A stretch of DNA of 64,000 nucleotides from an uncultured Spirochaetaceae bacterium (GCA_900315435.1 OMYY01000012.1:1-64000), one strand, 5' to 3'. Counted from the first letter of the stretch, positions 16,591 to 25,211 are shown. A program made the numbers and translations. The notes: generated from the sequence alone by a model not told the origin.

Positions 16591-18468
16591 ATGGCAGAAA
16601 TGCAATTCAAGACAGAGGTCAACGACCTGCTGCATTTGATTATTCATTCTCTTTATTCGAATAAGGAGATTTTCCTCAGGGAGTTGATTTCCAACGCGAG
16701 CGACGCGCTCGACAAACTCAAGTATCTGACGCTCACCGACGAGAAGCTGAAAGGTCTGGCGTTCGATCCCCGGATCGATATCAGTTTCACCGAGGGTGAC
16801 AAGCGCACCCTTGTCATTACGGATAATGGTATCGGCATGAACGAGGACGACCTGAACACCAACCTCGGCACGATCGCCTCTTCGGGCACCAAGCGATTCC
16901 TCGCCTCGCTGACCGACGAGCAGAAGAAGGATTCCAACCTGATCGGCCAATTCGGTGTCGGGTTCTACTCGGCCTTCATGGTCGCCGACCGGATCGAGGT
17001 AGTCAGCCGCAAGGCGGGAGAGAAGCAGGCATACAAGTGGTCCAGTGACGGCAAAGGGTCCTATTCGATCGACCCGGCGGAACGTGATGGGCAGGGAACC
17101 ACGATCACCCTGTATCTGAACGAGGATGGCGGGGACTATGCCAACCGCTGGGAACTGGAACAGCTGGTCAAGAAGTACAGCGACAACATTTCCTTCCCGA
17201 TTTTCCTTGCCTACGACGATGTCACCTATGACGACAAGGAAAAGGACAAGGATGGCAACGCGAAGAAAGTGGTCACCCATAAAGTGGAGCAGATCAACAG
17301 CTGCCAGGCGCTGTGGAAGCGTTCGAAGAGCGAGCTGAAACCGGAAGACTACCAGAACTTCTACAAGAACACGTTCCATGATACGGATGACGCGATGTTC
17401 TACCTGCACACCAAGGCGGAAGGTTCGATCGAGTACACCACCTTGTTCTATGTGCCCAAGACGGCGCCGTTCGACATGTATTATGCCGATTACAAGCCGG
17501 GTGTCCGTTTGTACGTGAAGCGTGTCTTCATCACCGATGACGACAAGCAGTTGCTTCCCACCTATCTGCGCTTCGTGCGTGGCATCATCGACAGCGAGGA
17601 CCTCCCGCTGAACGTCAGCCGTGAGATCCTGCAGCAGAACAGGATCATGAGCTCGATCCGCAGCAATTCCGTGAAGAAGCTGCTTGCCGAGTTCAAGCGG
17701 ATCAGCGAGCAGGAACCGGAGAAGTATATCGAGTTCATCAAACAGTACAACCGCCCGTTGAAGGAGGGTCTGTACAGCGACTGGGAGAATCGTGACGAGT
17801 TGATGGAGCTGGTACGCTTCAAGAGTTCGAAGGTGGACGGCTACGTCAGCTTGAAGGACTACAAGAGCCGCATGCCCAAGGACCAGAAGAGCATCTATTA
17901 CATCTCCGGCGGCAAGGAAGAGACCCTGAAGGCCAGTCCGCTGATCGAGGCCTATACCAAGAAGGGCTACGAGGTGCTGGTCCTGGACGAGGAGATCGAC
18001 GAGTTCGTCGCCAGTTCGATTGGCTCCTACCAGAGTCTCCCGCTCAAGGCGATCAACAAGAGCGGCAGCATGGATGACCTGAAGGACGAGGCGTCCAAGC
18101 AGAAGGAAGAGGCGGGCAAGGGCGTGGTCGAGAAAATCAAGGCCAGCCTGAAGGACCAGGTCAAGGATGTCGTGGTCTCCAGCCGCCTTACCGATACTCC
18201 TGCCGTCATCGTCGTCGACGATTCCGCCCCCACGGTCCAGATGCAGCAGATCCTGAAGCAGATGGGCCAGCCAGTGGTGGAGTCCAAGCCGATTCTCGAG
18301 ATCAACGCGGACGACCCGATGATCAAGAAGATCGGGTCGGAGAGCGACCAGAAACTGGTCGACACCTGGTGTGGTGTGCTTCTGGACCAGGCGTTGCTTG
18401 CCCAGGGAGTGATGCCGAAGGATCCGGTGGCCTTCACCAGACGCCTTCACGAGCTGCTTTCCAGGTAA
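16591..18468 (+). CDS. htpG: Hsp90-family chaperone HtpG
   Basis: HtpG (625 residues, usual size) is the bacterial Hsp90, an ATP-dependent cytosolic chaperone dimer. The N-terminal GHKL ATPase shows NASDALDKL, DNGIGM, GTIASSGTKRF and GQFGVGFYSAFMVAD. The middle domain has the catalytic-arginine loop LPLNVSREILQQN. The C-terminal dimerisation domain lacks an MEEVD tail, as in bacteria. GGAGG lies 7 nt before the ATG. It is monocistronic, with its own promoter and terminator. A 629-residue open frame on the opposite strand is a codon-composition shadow. Confidence 0.97.
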   Translation: MAEMQFKTEVNDLLHLIIHSLYSNKEIFLRELISNASDALDKLKYLTLTDEKLKGLAFDPRIDISFTEGDKRTLVITDNGIGMNEDDLNTNLGTIASSGTKRFLASLTDEQKKDSNLIGQFGVGFYSAFMVADRIEVVSRKAGEKQAYKWSSDGKGSYSIDPAERDGQGTTITLYLNEDGGDYANRWELEQLVKKYSDNISFPIFLAYDDVTYDDKEKDKDGNAKKVVTHKVEQINSCQALWKRSKSELKPEDYQNFYKNTFHDTDDAMFYLHTKAEGSIEYTTLFYVPKTAPFDMYYADYKPGVRLYVKRVFITDDDKQLLPTYLRFVRGIIDSEDLPLNVSREILQQNRIMSSIRSNSVKKLLAEFKRISEQEPEKYIEFIKQYNRPLKEGLYSDWENRDELMELVRFKSSKVDGYVSLKDYKSRMPKDQKSIYYISGGKEETLKASPLIEAYTKKGYEVLVLDEEIDEFVASSIGSYQSLPLKAINKSGSMDDLKDEASKQKEEAGKGVVEKIKASLKDQVKDVVVSSRLTDTPAVIVVDDSAPTVQMQQILKQMGQPVVESKPILEINADDPMIKKIGSESDQKLVDTWCGVLLDQALLAQGVMPKDPVAFTRRLHELLSR

Positions 18469-18483
18469 CAGCCTTGATATCGG

Positions 18484-18511
18484 AAGGCAAGGGGTGGACG
18501 CCCCTTGCCTT
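18484..18511 (+). terminator. htpG terminator
   Basis: AAGGCAAGGGG and CCCCTTGCCTT form a perfect 11-bp stem around TGGACG, 15 bp after the htpG stop. The T-run is short. Confidence 0.75.
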
Positions 18512-18585
18512 TCCGCTGTCTGCCTGATACTTTCAATGGCGGGTTCGAGGAAAGAACCTGCACAACAACGAAAGAGGAATTACGA

Positions 18586-19461
18586 ATGATGTTCTTTGAT
18601 GCCGAAGTCTCTCCTGATGAGGTGGAGAGCTTCTCCCAGCAACTGATGAATGGGGTGATGTCCTTCTCCAAGCTGAACTGGTCTACCATCTGTGCCAAGT
18701 TGCTTTCAGGTCTGATTGGTGTTTTGGTCATGTACTGCCTGGTCAAATGGCTCGACATGCTGATTGGGAGGGCGCTGAACCGGAACAATCGCATGGGTCT
18801 GCTTGGCAACTTCCTGCGCAAGCTGGTACGATGGCTCTGCTTTGTCTGCATCGGTATCTGGTTTGTCAGCCATCTTGGCCTGGACATGAAGCCGTTGCTC
18901 GCCGGCATCGGAGTCACTGGTGTCGTCTTGGGCTTCGCGTTGCAGGAGACGATTGGCAACTTCTTCAGCGGCCTGATGATCATCATCAACCATCCGTTCA
19001 ATATCGGCGACTATATCGAGAGCGGTTCCTTCAGCGGTACCGTCACCGACATGGATATGAACCGTGTCGAGCTGCTTACCCCGGACAACAAGCGCATCAC
19101 CATGAGCAACAAGCTCGTGTGGGGCAACCCGGTGGTCAACTATTCCGCCATGGACAAGAGACGAGTCGACATGACCGCTTCTGCCGCCTATGGCAGCGAC
19201 ATCTCCAAGGCGAAGAAGATTCTTTCCGACTTGGTCTTGAGCTATCCTGAGGTGCTTCCGACGCCGGCTCCGACGGTGGAAGTCGGTTCATTGGGTGACA
19301 GCGAGATCAATTTCATCGTCCGCCCGTGGGTCAAGCCTTCCGACTACTGGAAAGTCCTTTGGAGATTCCAGGGAGAGTGGTATGACGCTCTTACCAAGGC
19401 AGGAGTTGATGTGCCGTTCGACCAGCTCGACGTCCATATCGTCTCGCAGGACAAGGCGTGA
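18586..19461 (+). CDS. Small-conductance mechanosensitive channel (MscS family)
   Basis: This 291-residue protein opens on membrane tension and releases solutes during hypo-osmotic shock. Three N-terminal membrane segments (about residues 37-58, 80-100, 105-135) end in the pore helix GIGVTGVVLGFALQETIGNF. The MscS beta domain starts at NHPFNIGDYIESGSFSGTV and a C-terminal alpha/beta domain follows. Size matches E. coli MscS (286). The ATG at 18586 is preferred because GAGGA lies 7 nt upstream. It sits between two terminators and is transcribed alone. Confidence 0.93.
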   Translation: MMFFDAEVSPDEVESFSQQLMNGVMSFSKLNWSTICAKLLSGLIGVLVMYCLVKWLDMLIGRALNRNNRMGLLGNFLRKLVRWLCFVCIGIWFVSHLGLDMKPLLAGIGVTGVVLGFALQETIGNFFSGLMIIINHPFNIGDYIESGSFSGTVTDMDMNRVELLTPDNKRITMSNKLVWGNPVVNYSAMDKRRVDMTASAAYGSDISKAKKILSDLVLSYPEVLPTPAPTVEVGSLGDSEINFIVRPWVKPSDYWKVLWRFQGEWYDALTKAGVDVPFDQLDVHIVSQDKA

Positions 19462-19482
19462 AGAGATTCGCACGAATACTGC

Positions 19483-19508
19483 AAAGACCGCTCGAGAGGG
19501 CGGCCTTT
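19483..19508. terminator. Bidirectional terminator, mscS/rlmE
   Basis: AAAGACCGC and GCGGCCTTT form a stem with one mismatched pair around a CTCGAGAGG-type loop, between the convergent mscS and rlmE genes. A-rich and T-rich flanks allow use in both directions. Confidence 0.65.
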
Positions 19509-19519
19509 GTCATTTCCAG

Positions 19520-20128
19520 TCATTCCTTCTTGTCCAGTCCCACAAGGTAGATCTCGAAGGAATCCTCCCGGCAGGCCTGTGGCTTGAAAGGCTTCACCTT
19601 TGCGAAGAGCTCGCGCATTTTCTGGATGATTTCCACCTGCCCGCCCCCTTGGAAGATCTTCAGGACCATGTTCCCGTGCGGCTTGAGCTGCTCGGCGGAG
19701 AGGTAGACTACCTGTTCGGCGAGCCACTCGCTGCGGCTGGTGTCCACGCTCCGGTTGCCCGTTGTCATCGGAGCCGCGTCGCTGATAATGGCGTCATAGG
19801 GACCGAGCTCGACCAGCTTTGCCCTGATTTCCTTGCTGAAGGCATCTCCGACGAAGGAGGTGACTGTCGGCGGAATGGGGGAGATGTTCAGGGGATTCAA
19901 GTCTACGGAGACGATCGACCCGTTGCCCTTGAGCAGCACACGGTCGCAGAACAACGTCCAGGAACCGGGCGCCGCCCCGACGTCCAGCACGTGGTTGCCC
20001 TGGTGGATCAGGTGGAATTTCTCCTGGAGTTCCTCGAGCTTGTAGACGCTTCGTGCCGGATATCCCTCACGGTGGGCCCGCTGGGTGTAACGGTCGGCCT
20101 TGTCCCTTCTGCTGTTGATGTTCGCCAT
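19520..20128 (-). CDS. rlmE: 23S rRNA 2'-O-methyltransferase RlmE (FtsJ)
   Basis: RlmE (202 residues) methylates the 2'-OH of U2552 (E. coli numbering) in 23S rRNA using S-adenosylmethionine. The family pattern is complete: RSVYKLEEL (catalytic Lys), VLDVGAAPGSWT for cofactor binding, IISDAAP (catalytic Asp), MVLKIFQGG (Lys) and REDSFEIYLVG (Glu). The start is preceded by GGAGGC directly against the ATG, which is too close for a normal Shine-Dalgarno, and by TAGGAT 6 nt upstream, so leaderless translation is likely. It is divergent from the HAD gene with only 45 bp between starts. Confidence 0.94.
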   Translation of the reverse strand: MANINSRRDKADRYTQRAHREGYPARSVYKLEELQEKFHLIHQGNHVLDVGAAPGSWTLFCDRVLLKGNGSIVSVDLNPLNISPIPPTVTSFVGDAFSKEIRAKLVELGPYDAIISDAAPMTTGNRSVDTSRSEWLAEQVVYLSAEQLKPHGNMVLKIFQGGGQVEIIQKMRELFAKVKPFKPQACREDSFEIYLVGLDKKE

Positions 20129-20173
20129 GCCTCCATCCTAGCAGAAAGCATGCGGGGATGGTAAGATGCCCGT
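20129..20173. promoter_or_regulatory. Divergent leaderless promoters for rlmE and the HAD gene
   Basis: The 45-bp gap holds both -10 elements: TAGGAT on the minus strand at 20135-20140, 6 nt from the rlmE ATG, and TAAGAT on the plus strand at 20162-20167, 6 nt from the HAD ATG. Their -35 regions must overlap each other or the opposite gene and are weak. Neither gene has a spaced Shine-Dalgarno. Confidence 0.5.
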
Positions 20174-20992
20174 ATGATTGATTGCCGTCTGGTGCTGAGC
20201 GACGTCGACGGGACGCTCGCCTATGAGAAGTCGTTGGTTTCCGAGGAAAACAGGAAATGGATTGCCAAGCTGGTGAACGAGAAGCACATCCCCTTCGCGT
20301 TGGTCAGCGGGAGGATGCGTAGCGGGATTGCCACCATCGCCTCCCAGATTCCCGCCCCGGTGGCGATCTGCGCCTTCAACGGCAGCTACGTCGAGGTTGA
20401 CGGCAAGCCGATCCACCAGGAGCTCATGGACTACGACCTCGCCCTCGAGGTAGTCCGCATCTCCCACCGCCATGGCGTCGAATGTGTGCTTTTCGACCTG
20501 GACGAGTGGTATGCGGAGAAGGGCGGCCGCCTTTACGACATCCAAGCCTCCCTGTACGGCTTCGGCGGACATGCGGTCGACCTGGAGGAAACACTCGGTG
20601 AATGGAAGCGGACCCGCCACCCCCTGTACAAGTGCATCCCCAAGACGTTGGACCCCGAAAAGGCCACGATGCTCCGCGATGTGGTCCGAAAGGAGATGGG
20701 GGACCGGATTTCTGTCTACAATTCCTCGCCCTTCGTGATCGAGACGGTCAAGAAAGGAGTCGACAAGGCCAATGTGGTCCGGATTCTTTCCGACTACTAC
20801 CATATTGCCCCAGGCCAGGTGATGGCTTTCGGGGACTATGACAACGATATCGGGATGCTCAAGGCGTCCGGCTATGGGGTGGCCATGGGCAACGGGCTCG
20901 ATGCCGTGAAGCAGGTGGCCCGCTTCGTGACCGATACCAACACGAATGACGGAGTCGCAAAGGCAATCCGGAAATATCTGTTCGAGGAATAG
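20174..20992 (+). CDS. Cof-type HAD hydrolase (sugar-phosphatase-like)
   Basis: This 272-residue HAD protein has motif I DVDGTLA (nucleophile Asp), motif II VSGR, motif III Lys in KKGVDKANV, and motif IV GDYDNDIGML, with a C2-type cap between motifs II and III. Cof-like enzymes dephosphorylate sugar phosphates or flavin mononucleotide with Mg2+; the substrate here cannot be told. The gene appears to be translated from a leaderless mRNA. It ends 4 bp before the gamma-glutamyltransferase-like gene, so both are probably on one transcript. Confidence 0.9.
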   Translation: MIDCRLVLSDVDGTLAYEKSLVSEENRKWIAKLVNEKHIPFALVSGRMRSGIATIASQIPAPVAICAFNGSYVEVDGKPIHQELMDYDLALEVVRISHRHGVECVLFDLDEWYAEKGGRLYDIQASLYGFGGHAVDLEETLGEWKRTRHPLYKCIPKTLDPEKATMLRDVVRKEMGDRISVYNSSPFVIETVKKGVDKANVVRILSDYYHIAPGQVMAFGDYDNDIGMLKASGYGVAMGNGLDAVKQVARFVTDTNTNDGVAKAIRKYLFEE

Positions 20993-20996
20993 GAAT

Positions 20997-22595
20997 ATGG
21001 ACGTATGCACCTATCGGTACCCTTCTCGGAGAAATGTGGTTTTCGGCATGAACGGGATGGTCTGCACCTCGCAGCCCTTGGCAGCCCAGGCAGGGCTGGA
21101 AGTGTTGCGCAAAGGCGGGAACGCCATGGACGCGGCGGTCGCCACCGCCGCTTGCATGACAGTCCTGGAGCCGACGAGCAACGGATTGGGCAGCGACGCT
21201 TTCGCGATCATCTACAGCGCCACGGACCACAAGCTCCACGGACTGAATGCCAGCGGACCGGCACCGATGGCGCTCGACATGGAAAGGATCCGCGCATGGG
21301 GGACGATTCCCAAACGGGGCTGGATTCCGGTCACGGTACCAGGTGCTCCGGGCGCTTGGGCCGCCATCTCCTCCCGCTTCGGCCACCTGCCTTTCCAGGA
21401 ACTTTTCTCCGGTGCGATCGATTACGCCAGGAATGGATATCCCTTACAGCCGGTGACCAGCCAGCTCTGGAAGGAATCCTTTGACGAATTCCAGAGAACG
21501 TTGACCGACCCCTGTTTCCAGTTCTGGTTCGAGACCTTCGCCACGGAGAGTGGAGCGCCCCGGGCGGGAAGTGTTGTCAGGCTTCCTGACCACGCACGTT
21601 CCTTATCCATGATCGCCGAAAGCAATGGCGAGTCGTTCTACCGGGGTGAACTCGCCAAGCGCATCGATGCCTTCTCCCGGGAAAGCGGCGGGTACCTCCG
21701 CTACGAGGACCTGGCGGCATACCATCCACAGTGGGTCGACCCGATTTCCGCGGATTACCGTGGCTGCAAGGTCTGGGAAATTCCGCCCAACGGCCATGGC
21801 ATCGTCGCCTTGATGGCTCTACGGATGCTTTCCGGTTTCCCCTTTGGGGAGCGGGATACCGTCGATACCCTGCACTGGCAGATCGAGGCGTTGAAGCTTG
21901 CCTTCAGCGACGCCAAGCGGTATGTGGCCGATCCGCGGTACATGAAGGTGCGGGTGGAAGAGCTGCTTGGCGACGACTATATGTCCCGAAGGAGAAGACT
22001 GATCGGCCAACAGGCCCTGGATCCCAAGCCAGGCAATCCGGCCAGCGGGGATACCATCTACCTGTGCACGGCGGACGGCGAGGGCAACATGGTCAGCTAC
22101 ATCCAGTCCAACTACATGGGCTTCGGCAGCGGCCTGGTCGTTCCCCATACCGGCATCGCCCTGCAGAACCGTGGACACAACTTCACCCTTGATCCGGCCA
22201 TGGAGAACTGCATGGCCCCCGGCAAGAGGCCCTACCACACAATCATTCCCGGTTTCCTGACCAAGAACGGGATTCCGGTGGGCCCCTTCGGGGTGATGGG
22301 GGGATTCATGCAGCCGCAGGGGCACCTGCAGGTGGTGACCAATATGGTCGACTTCGCGATGAACCCTCAGGAAGCGTTGGACGCCCCGTGCTGGCAGTGG
22401 ACTGGAGGCAGACGGGTGGAGGTGGAAAAGGCTTTCCGCTCCGAAATCATCGAAGGGCTTCGCGGAAGGGGACACGACATCGTGGTCGTCCCCCATGGCA
22501 GGGAGATGGGTCGGGGCCAGATCATCATGCGCTATGGCGGGAGCCTGATGGGAGCGACCGAGCCACGGGCGGACGGAATGGTCGCGGCCTATTGA
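20997..22595 (+). CDS. Gamma-glutamyltransferase-family acylase
   Basis: This 532-residue Ntn-hydrolase resembles GGT and related acylases that process themselves before a Thr nucleophile. The large-subunit region shows GMVCTSQPLAAQAGLEVLRK and GGNAMDAAVA. The probable cleavage site is SGDTIYLCTADGEGNMVS, where T would be the new N-terminus, followed by GFGSGLVVPHTGIALQNRG. There is no signal peptide, so it acts in the cytoplasm, unlike classical periplasmic GGT. It may cleave glutathione or another gamma-glutamyl or acyl amide. It follows the HAD gene and is ended by the terminator at 22624-22658. Confidence 0.88.
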   Translation: MDVCTYRYPSRRNVVFGMNGMVCTSQPLAAQAGLEVLRKGGNAMDAAVATAACMTVLEPTSNGLGSDAFAIIYSATDHKLHGLNASGPAPMALDMERIRAWGTIPKRGWIPVTVPGAPGAWAAISSRFGHLPFQELFSGAIDYARNGYPLQPVTSQLWKESFDEFQRTLTDPCFQFWFETFATESGAPRAGSVVRLPDHARSLSMIAESNGESFYRGELAKRIDAFSRESGGYLRYEDLAAYHPQWVDPISADYRGCKVWEIPPNGHGIVALMALRMLSGFPFGERDTVDTLHWQIEALKLAFSDAKRYVADPRYMKVRVEELLGDDYMSRRRRLIGQQALDPKPGNPASGDTIYLCTADGEGNMVSYIQSNYMGFGSGLVVPHTGIALQNRGHNFTLDPAMENCMAPGKRPYHTIIPGFLTKNGIPVGPFGVMGGFMQPQGHLQVVTNMVDFAMNPQEALDAPCWQWTGGRRVEVEKAFRSEIIEGLRGRGHDIVVVPHGREMGRGQIIMRYGGSLMGATEPRADGMVAAY

Positions 22596-22623
22596 GGGAT
22601 GGGCGAGGCCGGATACACAAGAA

Positions 22624-22658
22624 CAAGCGCCGGCCCTATGGGGGAGAACCGGCGCTTG
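22624..22658 (+). terminator. Terminator after the GGT-like gene
   Basis: CAAGCGCCGG and CCGGCGCTTG form a perfect 10-bp stem with a 15-nt loop, 28 bp after the stop codon. A weak T-tract (AATTTTCATT) begins about 6 nt after the stem. Confidence 0.75.
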
Positions 22659-22688
22659 CCAGAATTTTCATTCTAAAGGAGGTTGTTG

Positions 22689-22853
22689 ATGAAAAAACTT
22701 TTGCTTTGCTCTGACAAATACTATGCAAGAGCCGTGCCAACTTCCTTGAAAGGTACCTACAACCGGGGAAAAGGGGGTTGTGGACCAAGTTTGGAGGGAG
22801 GATCGGGCCTCCACGCCAGGCTGGAGGTGTGCAAGATATGCCTGTTTGGATGA
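22689..22853 (+). CDS. Candidate 54-residue small protein with a strong ribosome site
   Basis: An ATG at 22689 is preceded by AAAGGAGG at 6 nt spacing, the best ribosome site in this part of the window. The frame encodes 54 residues starting MKKLLLCSDKYYARAVPTSL, with a Gly-rich middle (GKGGCGPSLEGGSG) and a C-terminal VCKICLFG, including a CxxC. It lies between a terminator and the next gene. I recognise no family. It could be a small membrane or metal-binding peptide, a modified-peptide precursor or a leader peptide; a chance frame is possible. Confidence 0.45.
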   Translation: MKKLLLCSDKYYARAVPTSLKGTYNRGKGGCGPSLEGGSGLHARLEVCKICLFG

Positions 22854-22889
22854 AAATGGGTGTGCAGAAATTGCACAAACGGAAAGTTT

Positions 22890-22920
22890 TTCACACTCGG
22901 GGCTCGCATATCCGTATCAT
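22890..22920 (+). promoter_or_regulatory. Leaderless promoter of the 2-hydroxyacid dehydrogenase gene
   Basis: TATCAT at 22915-22920 lies 6 nt before the ATG at 22927. A TTCACA at 22890-22895 is a possible -35 with a wide 19-bp spacer. No Shine-Dalgarno precedes the start. Confidence 0.5.
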
Positions 22921-22926
22921 GTTGGT

Positions 22927-23913
22927 ATGAAATTGTTCCTCTACAGCCTGCGGGCCTACGACGAGAAACCCATCTGTGAGGAGCTCGCCATCCGGTATGG
23001 ATGGTCGGTCGGCTCCAGCAGCGAGGCGCCTTCCTTGCAGAACGCCATCCTCGCGGCGGGCTACGACGCGATCAGCTTCACCGTCAGCACGATGGACAAG
23101 ACGTTGCTTGAGACTTTTGCCCGCTTGGGGGTGCGCGCCATCATCTGCCGGTCGATTGGGTACGACCATGTCGACCTGAAGGCGGCTGAAGCCTTGGAAC
23201 TTGCCGTCTATCACGCCGCCTACCCGCCCGAGGGAGTGGCGGACTACGCGATCATGCTGGCGATGATGGGACTGAGGAAGATGCCCTTGGTCATGAAGAA
23301 GAGCGCGGAAGGGGACTTCACCCTCCGTGGCCGCATCGGCCGGGCGCTGGGCGATGTCTCTGTCGGCGTGGTCGGCACCGGACGGATCGGATTGACCGTC
23401 CTTCGCCACCTTTCCGGCTTCGGTTCCAAGCTGTTCTATTGGAACCGGAAGCCGAATCCGGAGGCGGACAAGCTTGCCACATACCTGGCGCTCGACAAGC
23501 TGTTGGCTGCCAGCGACGTGGTGACGCTCCACCTCTCTTCCCATCCTGAGACCTTCCACCTGCTGGATGCCCGCCGCCTGGGACTGATGAAGCAAGACTC
23601 CGTCCTGGTCAATACCGCCCGGGGCCAGCTGGTCGACACCAGCGCGCTGATTGCCTCCTTGCAGGACGGCCGTCCTGGCTTTGCCCTGCTGGACGTACAG
23701 GAAGAGGAGGACGGACTCTACTACTTTGACCACAGGGGCGAAACGATTCCCTATCCGGAGTACCGGAAGCTGCAGGCGATGGAGCAGGTGCTGCTCTCTC
23801 CCCATATCGCCTTCTACACAGAAGGCGATCTCCGGGCCGAGATCCAGAGCAACTTCGACGCCGCTCTCGCCTTCAGCCGTGGGGAGGAATCTCCTTACCG
23901 GGTCCGTTCCTGA
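22927..23913 (+). CDS. D-2-hydroxyacid dehydrogenase (D-lactate dehydrogenase-like)
   Basis: This 328-residue enzyme belongs to the D-isomer-specific 2-hydroxyacid dehydrogenases and probably reduces pyruvate to D-lactate or acts on a related 2-keto acid with NADH. It shows RSIGYDHVDLKAA, the nucleotide loop VVGTGRIG, the arginine motif VNTARGQLVD, the Glu region DVQEEEDG and the catalytic His in SPHIAFYTEGD. This set and the length fit fermentative LdhA. The start at 22927 fits the leaderless pattern; longer in-frame starts cross the small upstream frame. Confidence 0.9.
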   Translation: MKLFLYSLRAYDEKPICEELAIRYGWSVGSSSEAPSLQNAILAAGYDAISFTVSTMDKTLLETFARLGVRAIICRSIGYDHVDLKAAEALELAVYHAAYPPEGVADYAIMLAMMGLRKMPLVMKKSAEGDFTLRGRIGRALGDVSVGVVGTGRIGLTVLRHLSGFGSKLFYWNRKPNPEADKLATYLALDKLLAASDVVTLHLSSHPETFHLLDARRLGLMKQDSVLVNTARGQLVDTSALIASLQDGRPGFALLDVQEEEDGLYYFDHRGETIPYPEYRKLQAMEQVLLSPHIAFYTEGDLRAEIQSNFDAALAFSRGEESPYRVRS

Positions 23914-23942
23914 TTGACCTTTCTCGGGGTGGTGCCTACCTT
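23914..23942 (+). promoter_or_regulatory. Leaderless promoter of the rhomboid gene
   Basis: TTGACC, a 17-bp spacer, TACCTT, then TAGGAC and the ATG at 23949. The start codon is at the expected first transcribed base. The -35 begins immediately after the preceding stop codon. Confidence 0.65.
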
Positions 23943-23948
23943 TAGGAC

Positions 23949-24590
23949 ATGAACTGGTTCCGAAATACTCCAAGGTCCATGAGGACCCTTCGCTACACCC
24001 AGACGGGCATGACCGAGAAACTGATTGTCGCCAACTTGGCGGTCTTTGTGCTTTGCGCGGCAATGCCCCGCTTGGAATACTACCTTGCCATGATTCCCGG
24101 CTTTGTGCTCCATGGGTGGGTCTGGCAGCTCTTCACCTACATGTTCGTCCATGGAGGAGTGTCCCACATCTTCTTCAACATGCTTTCCCTCTACATCTTC
24201 GGACGGGCGGTAGAGTACAAGCTGGGCTCGAACGAGTTCCTGCTCTTCTACTTGGCCGTCGGCCTCGGCAGCGGGATTTTCTCTTTCCTGGTCTATGTGC
24301 TGATGGGGTGGAACGTGATCCTTGTGGGCGCATCGGGGGCGATTTACGGGGTGTTGCTGCTCTTCGCGGTCTTCTATCCTTACGCCCGGATCTTTGTCTT
24401 CGGCCTGTTGCCGGTACGGGCTCCGGTGTTGGTCGTGGTCTACACGGCCATCGAGCTGTACAGCGAGGTCTTCGGGGTCCGTGGAGGAATCAGCCATCTG
24501 ACCCATTTGGGCGGATTGCTGGTCGCCTACCTCTACTGTCTGGTCAGGCTCCGGATCGATCCGATTCAGGTTTTCCGCGATTCCCGATGA
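23949..24590 (+). CDS. Rhomboid-family intramembrane serine protease
   Basis: This 213-residue membrane protein has about six helices. The catalytic pair is Ser in GASGAIYG (about residue 129) and His in SHLTHLGG (about 184). The HGGVSHIFFNMLSLYIFG segment, with H and N of the oxyanion region, is conserved. Rhomboids cut membrane protein substrates within the bilayer; the substrate is unknown. It has no cytosolic N-terminal domain beyond a short basic stretch. The promoter at 23914-23942 points to leaderless expression. Confidence 0.92.
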   Translation: MNWFRNTPRSMRTLRYTQTGMTEKLIVANLAVFVLCAAMPRLEYYLAMIPGFVLHGWVWQLFTYMFVHGGVSHIFFNMLSLYIFGRAVEYKLGSNEFLLFYLAVGLGSGIFSFLVYVLMGWNVILVGASGAIYGVLLLFAVFYPYARIFVFGLLPVRAPVLVVVYTAIELYSEVFGVRGGISHLTHLGGLLVAYLYCLVRLRIDPIQVFRDSR

Positions 24591-24631
24591 AGTTGTGGGG
24601 AAGAAAAAGTACTATTTTTCCCAATTTATTT

Positions 24632-24637
24632 GTATAC
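24632..24637 (+). promoter_or_regulatory. Probable -10 of the ankyrin gene
   Basis: TATACT lies 38 bp before the start codon of the ankyrin protein; the -35 region is poor. Unlike its neighbours this gene has a leader and an AAGGAG ribosome site. Confidence 0.4.
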
Positions 24638-24674
24638 TGGAATTGGCCCCTTCCGGGAGCAAGGAGAGAGAAAG

Positions 24675-25187
24675 ATGGCTAAGAGTGTTGAGAGTCTGAA
24701 CAAGGAATTGTTGAAGAAGGTTGTTTCCGCGACCAAGGGTTCTGAGATCAAGGCACTGCTGAAAGAGGGTGCCGACGTACATGCCCAGAACGAATGGGGC
24801 ATGACCCCTGTCATGCTTGCCGCCCAGTACAATCCGAACGTCAGCGTGCTGAAGGCCTTGCTGGAAGCTGGCGCCGACATTTTCGAGACGGAGCCCAAGT
24901 ACCGCTCCAACGCCTTGCATTTGGCGGCGAACAAATCCTCCAGTCCGAAGATCATCGATACGCTGCTCGCCGCCGGCGCCGACCTGAACGCCCGCAACTA
25001 CCTTGGCGAGACCCCGTTGATCATGGCGGTCAACACCAACCCGGAGACCAGGATTGTCAGCGAGCTGATCAAGAAGGGCGCGGACATCAACGCCAGGGAC
25101 TACCAGGGACACTCGGTTCTTGAATATGCCAAGAGCCAGCAGCGTACCTATATCGTCAAGGAATTGAAGAAGCTCGGGGCCAACTGA
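24675..25187 (+). CDS. Ankyrin-repeat protein
   Basis: This 170-residue protein is made of about four ankyrin repeats: VHAQNEWGMTPVMLAAQ, YRSNALHLAAN, LNARNYLGETPLIMAV and INARDYQGHSVLEYAKSQ, each followed by a GADI/GADL-type turn. It has no signal peptide or membrane segment, so it is likely a cytoplasmic binding protein. The partner is unknown. AAGGAG 9 nt before the ATG at 24675 sets the start, and the gene ends at the terminator at 25212-25244. Confidence 0.9.
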   Translation: MAKSVESLNKELLKKVVSATKGSEIKALLKEGADVHAQNEWGMTPVMLAAQYNPNVSVLKALLEAGADIFETEPKYRSNALHLAANKSSSPKIIDTLLAAGADLNARNYLGETPLIMAVNTNPETRIVSELIKKGADINARDYQGHSVLEYAKSQQRTYIVKELKKLGAN

Positions 25188-25211
25188 GCGTTCAACTTCA
25201 CAATTTTGCAT

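Noticed and set aside
16561-18450. A 629-codon open frame opposite htpG
   Set aside because: It mirrors htpG on the other strand, has no ribosome site and no family features; high-GC codon bias of htpG keeps the antisense frame open.
22927-23913. VanH-type dehydrogenase of a vancomycin-resistance cluster
   Set aside because: The enzyme family is the same, but no D-Ala-D-Lac ligase or VanX-like peptidase gene adjoins it; a fermentative D-lactate dehydrogenase is more likely.
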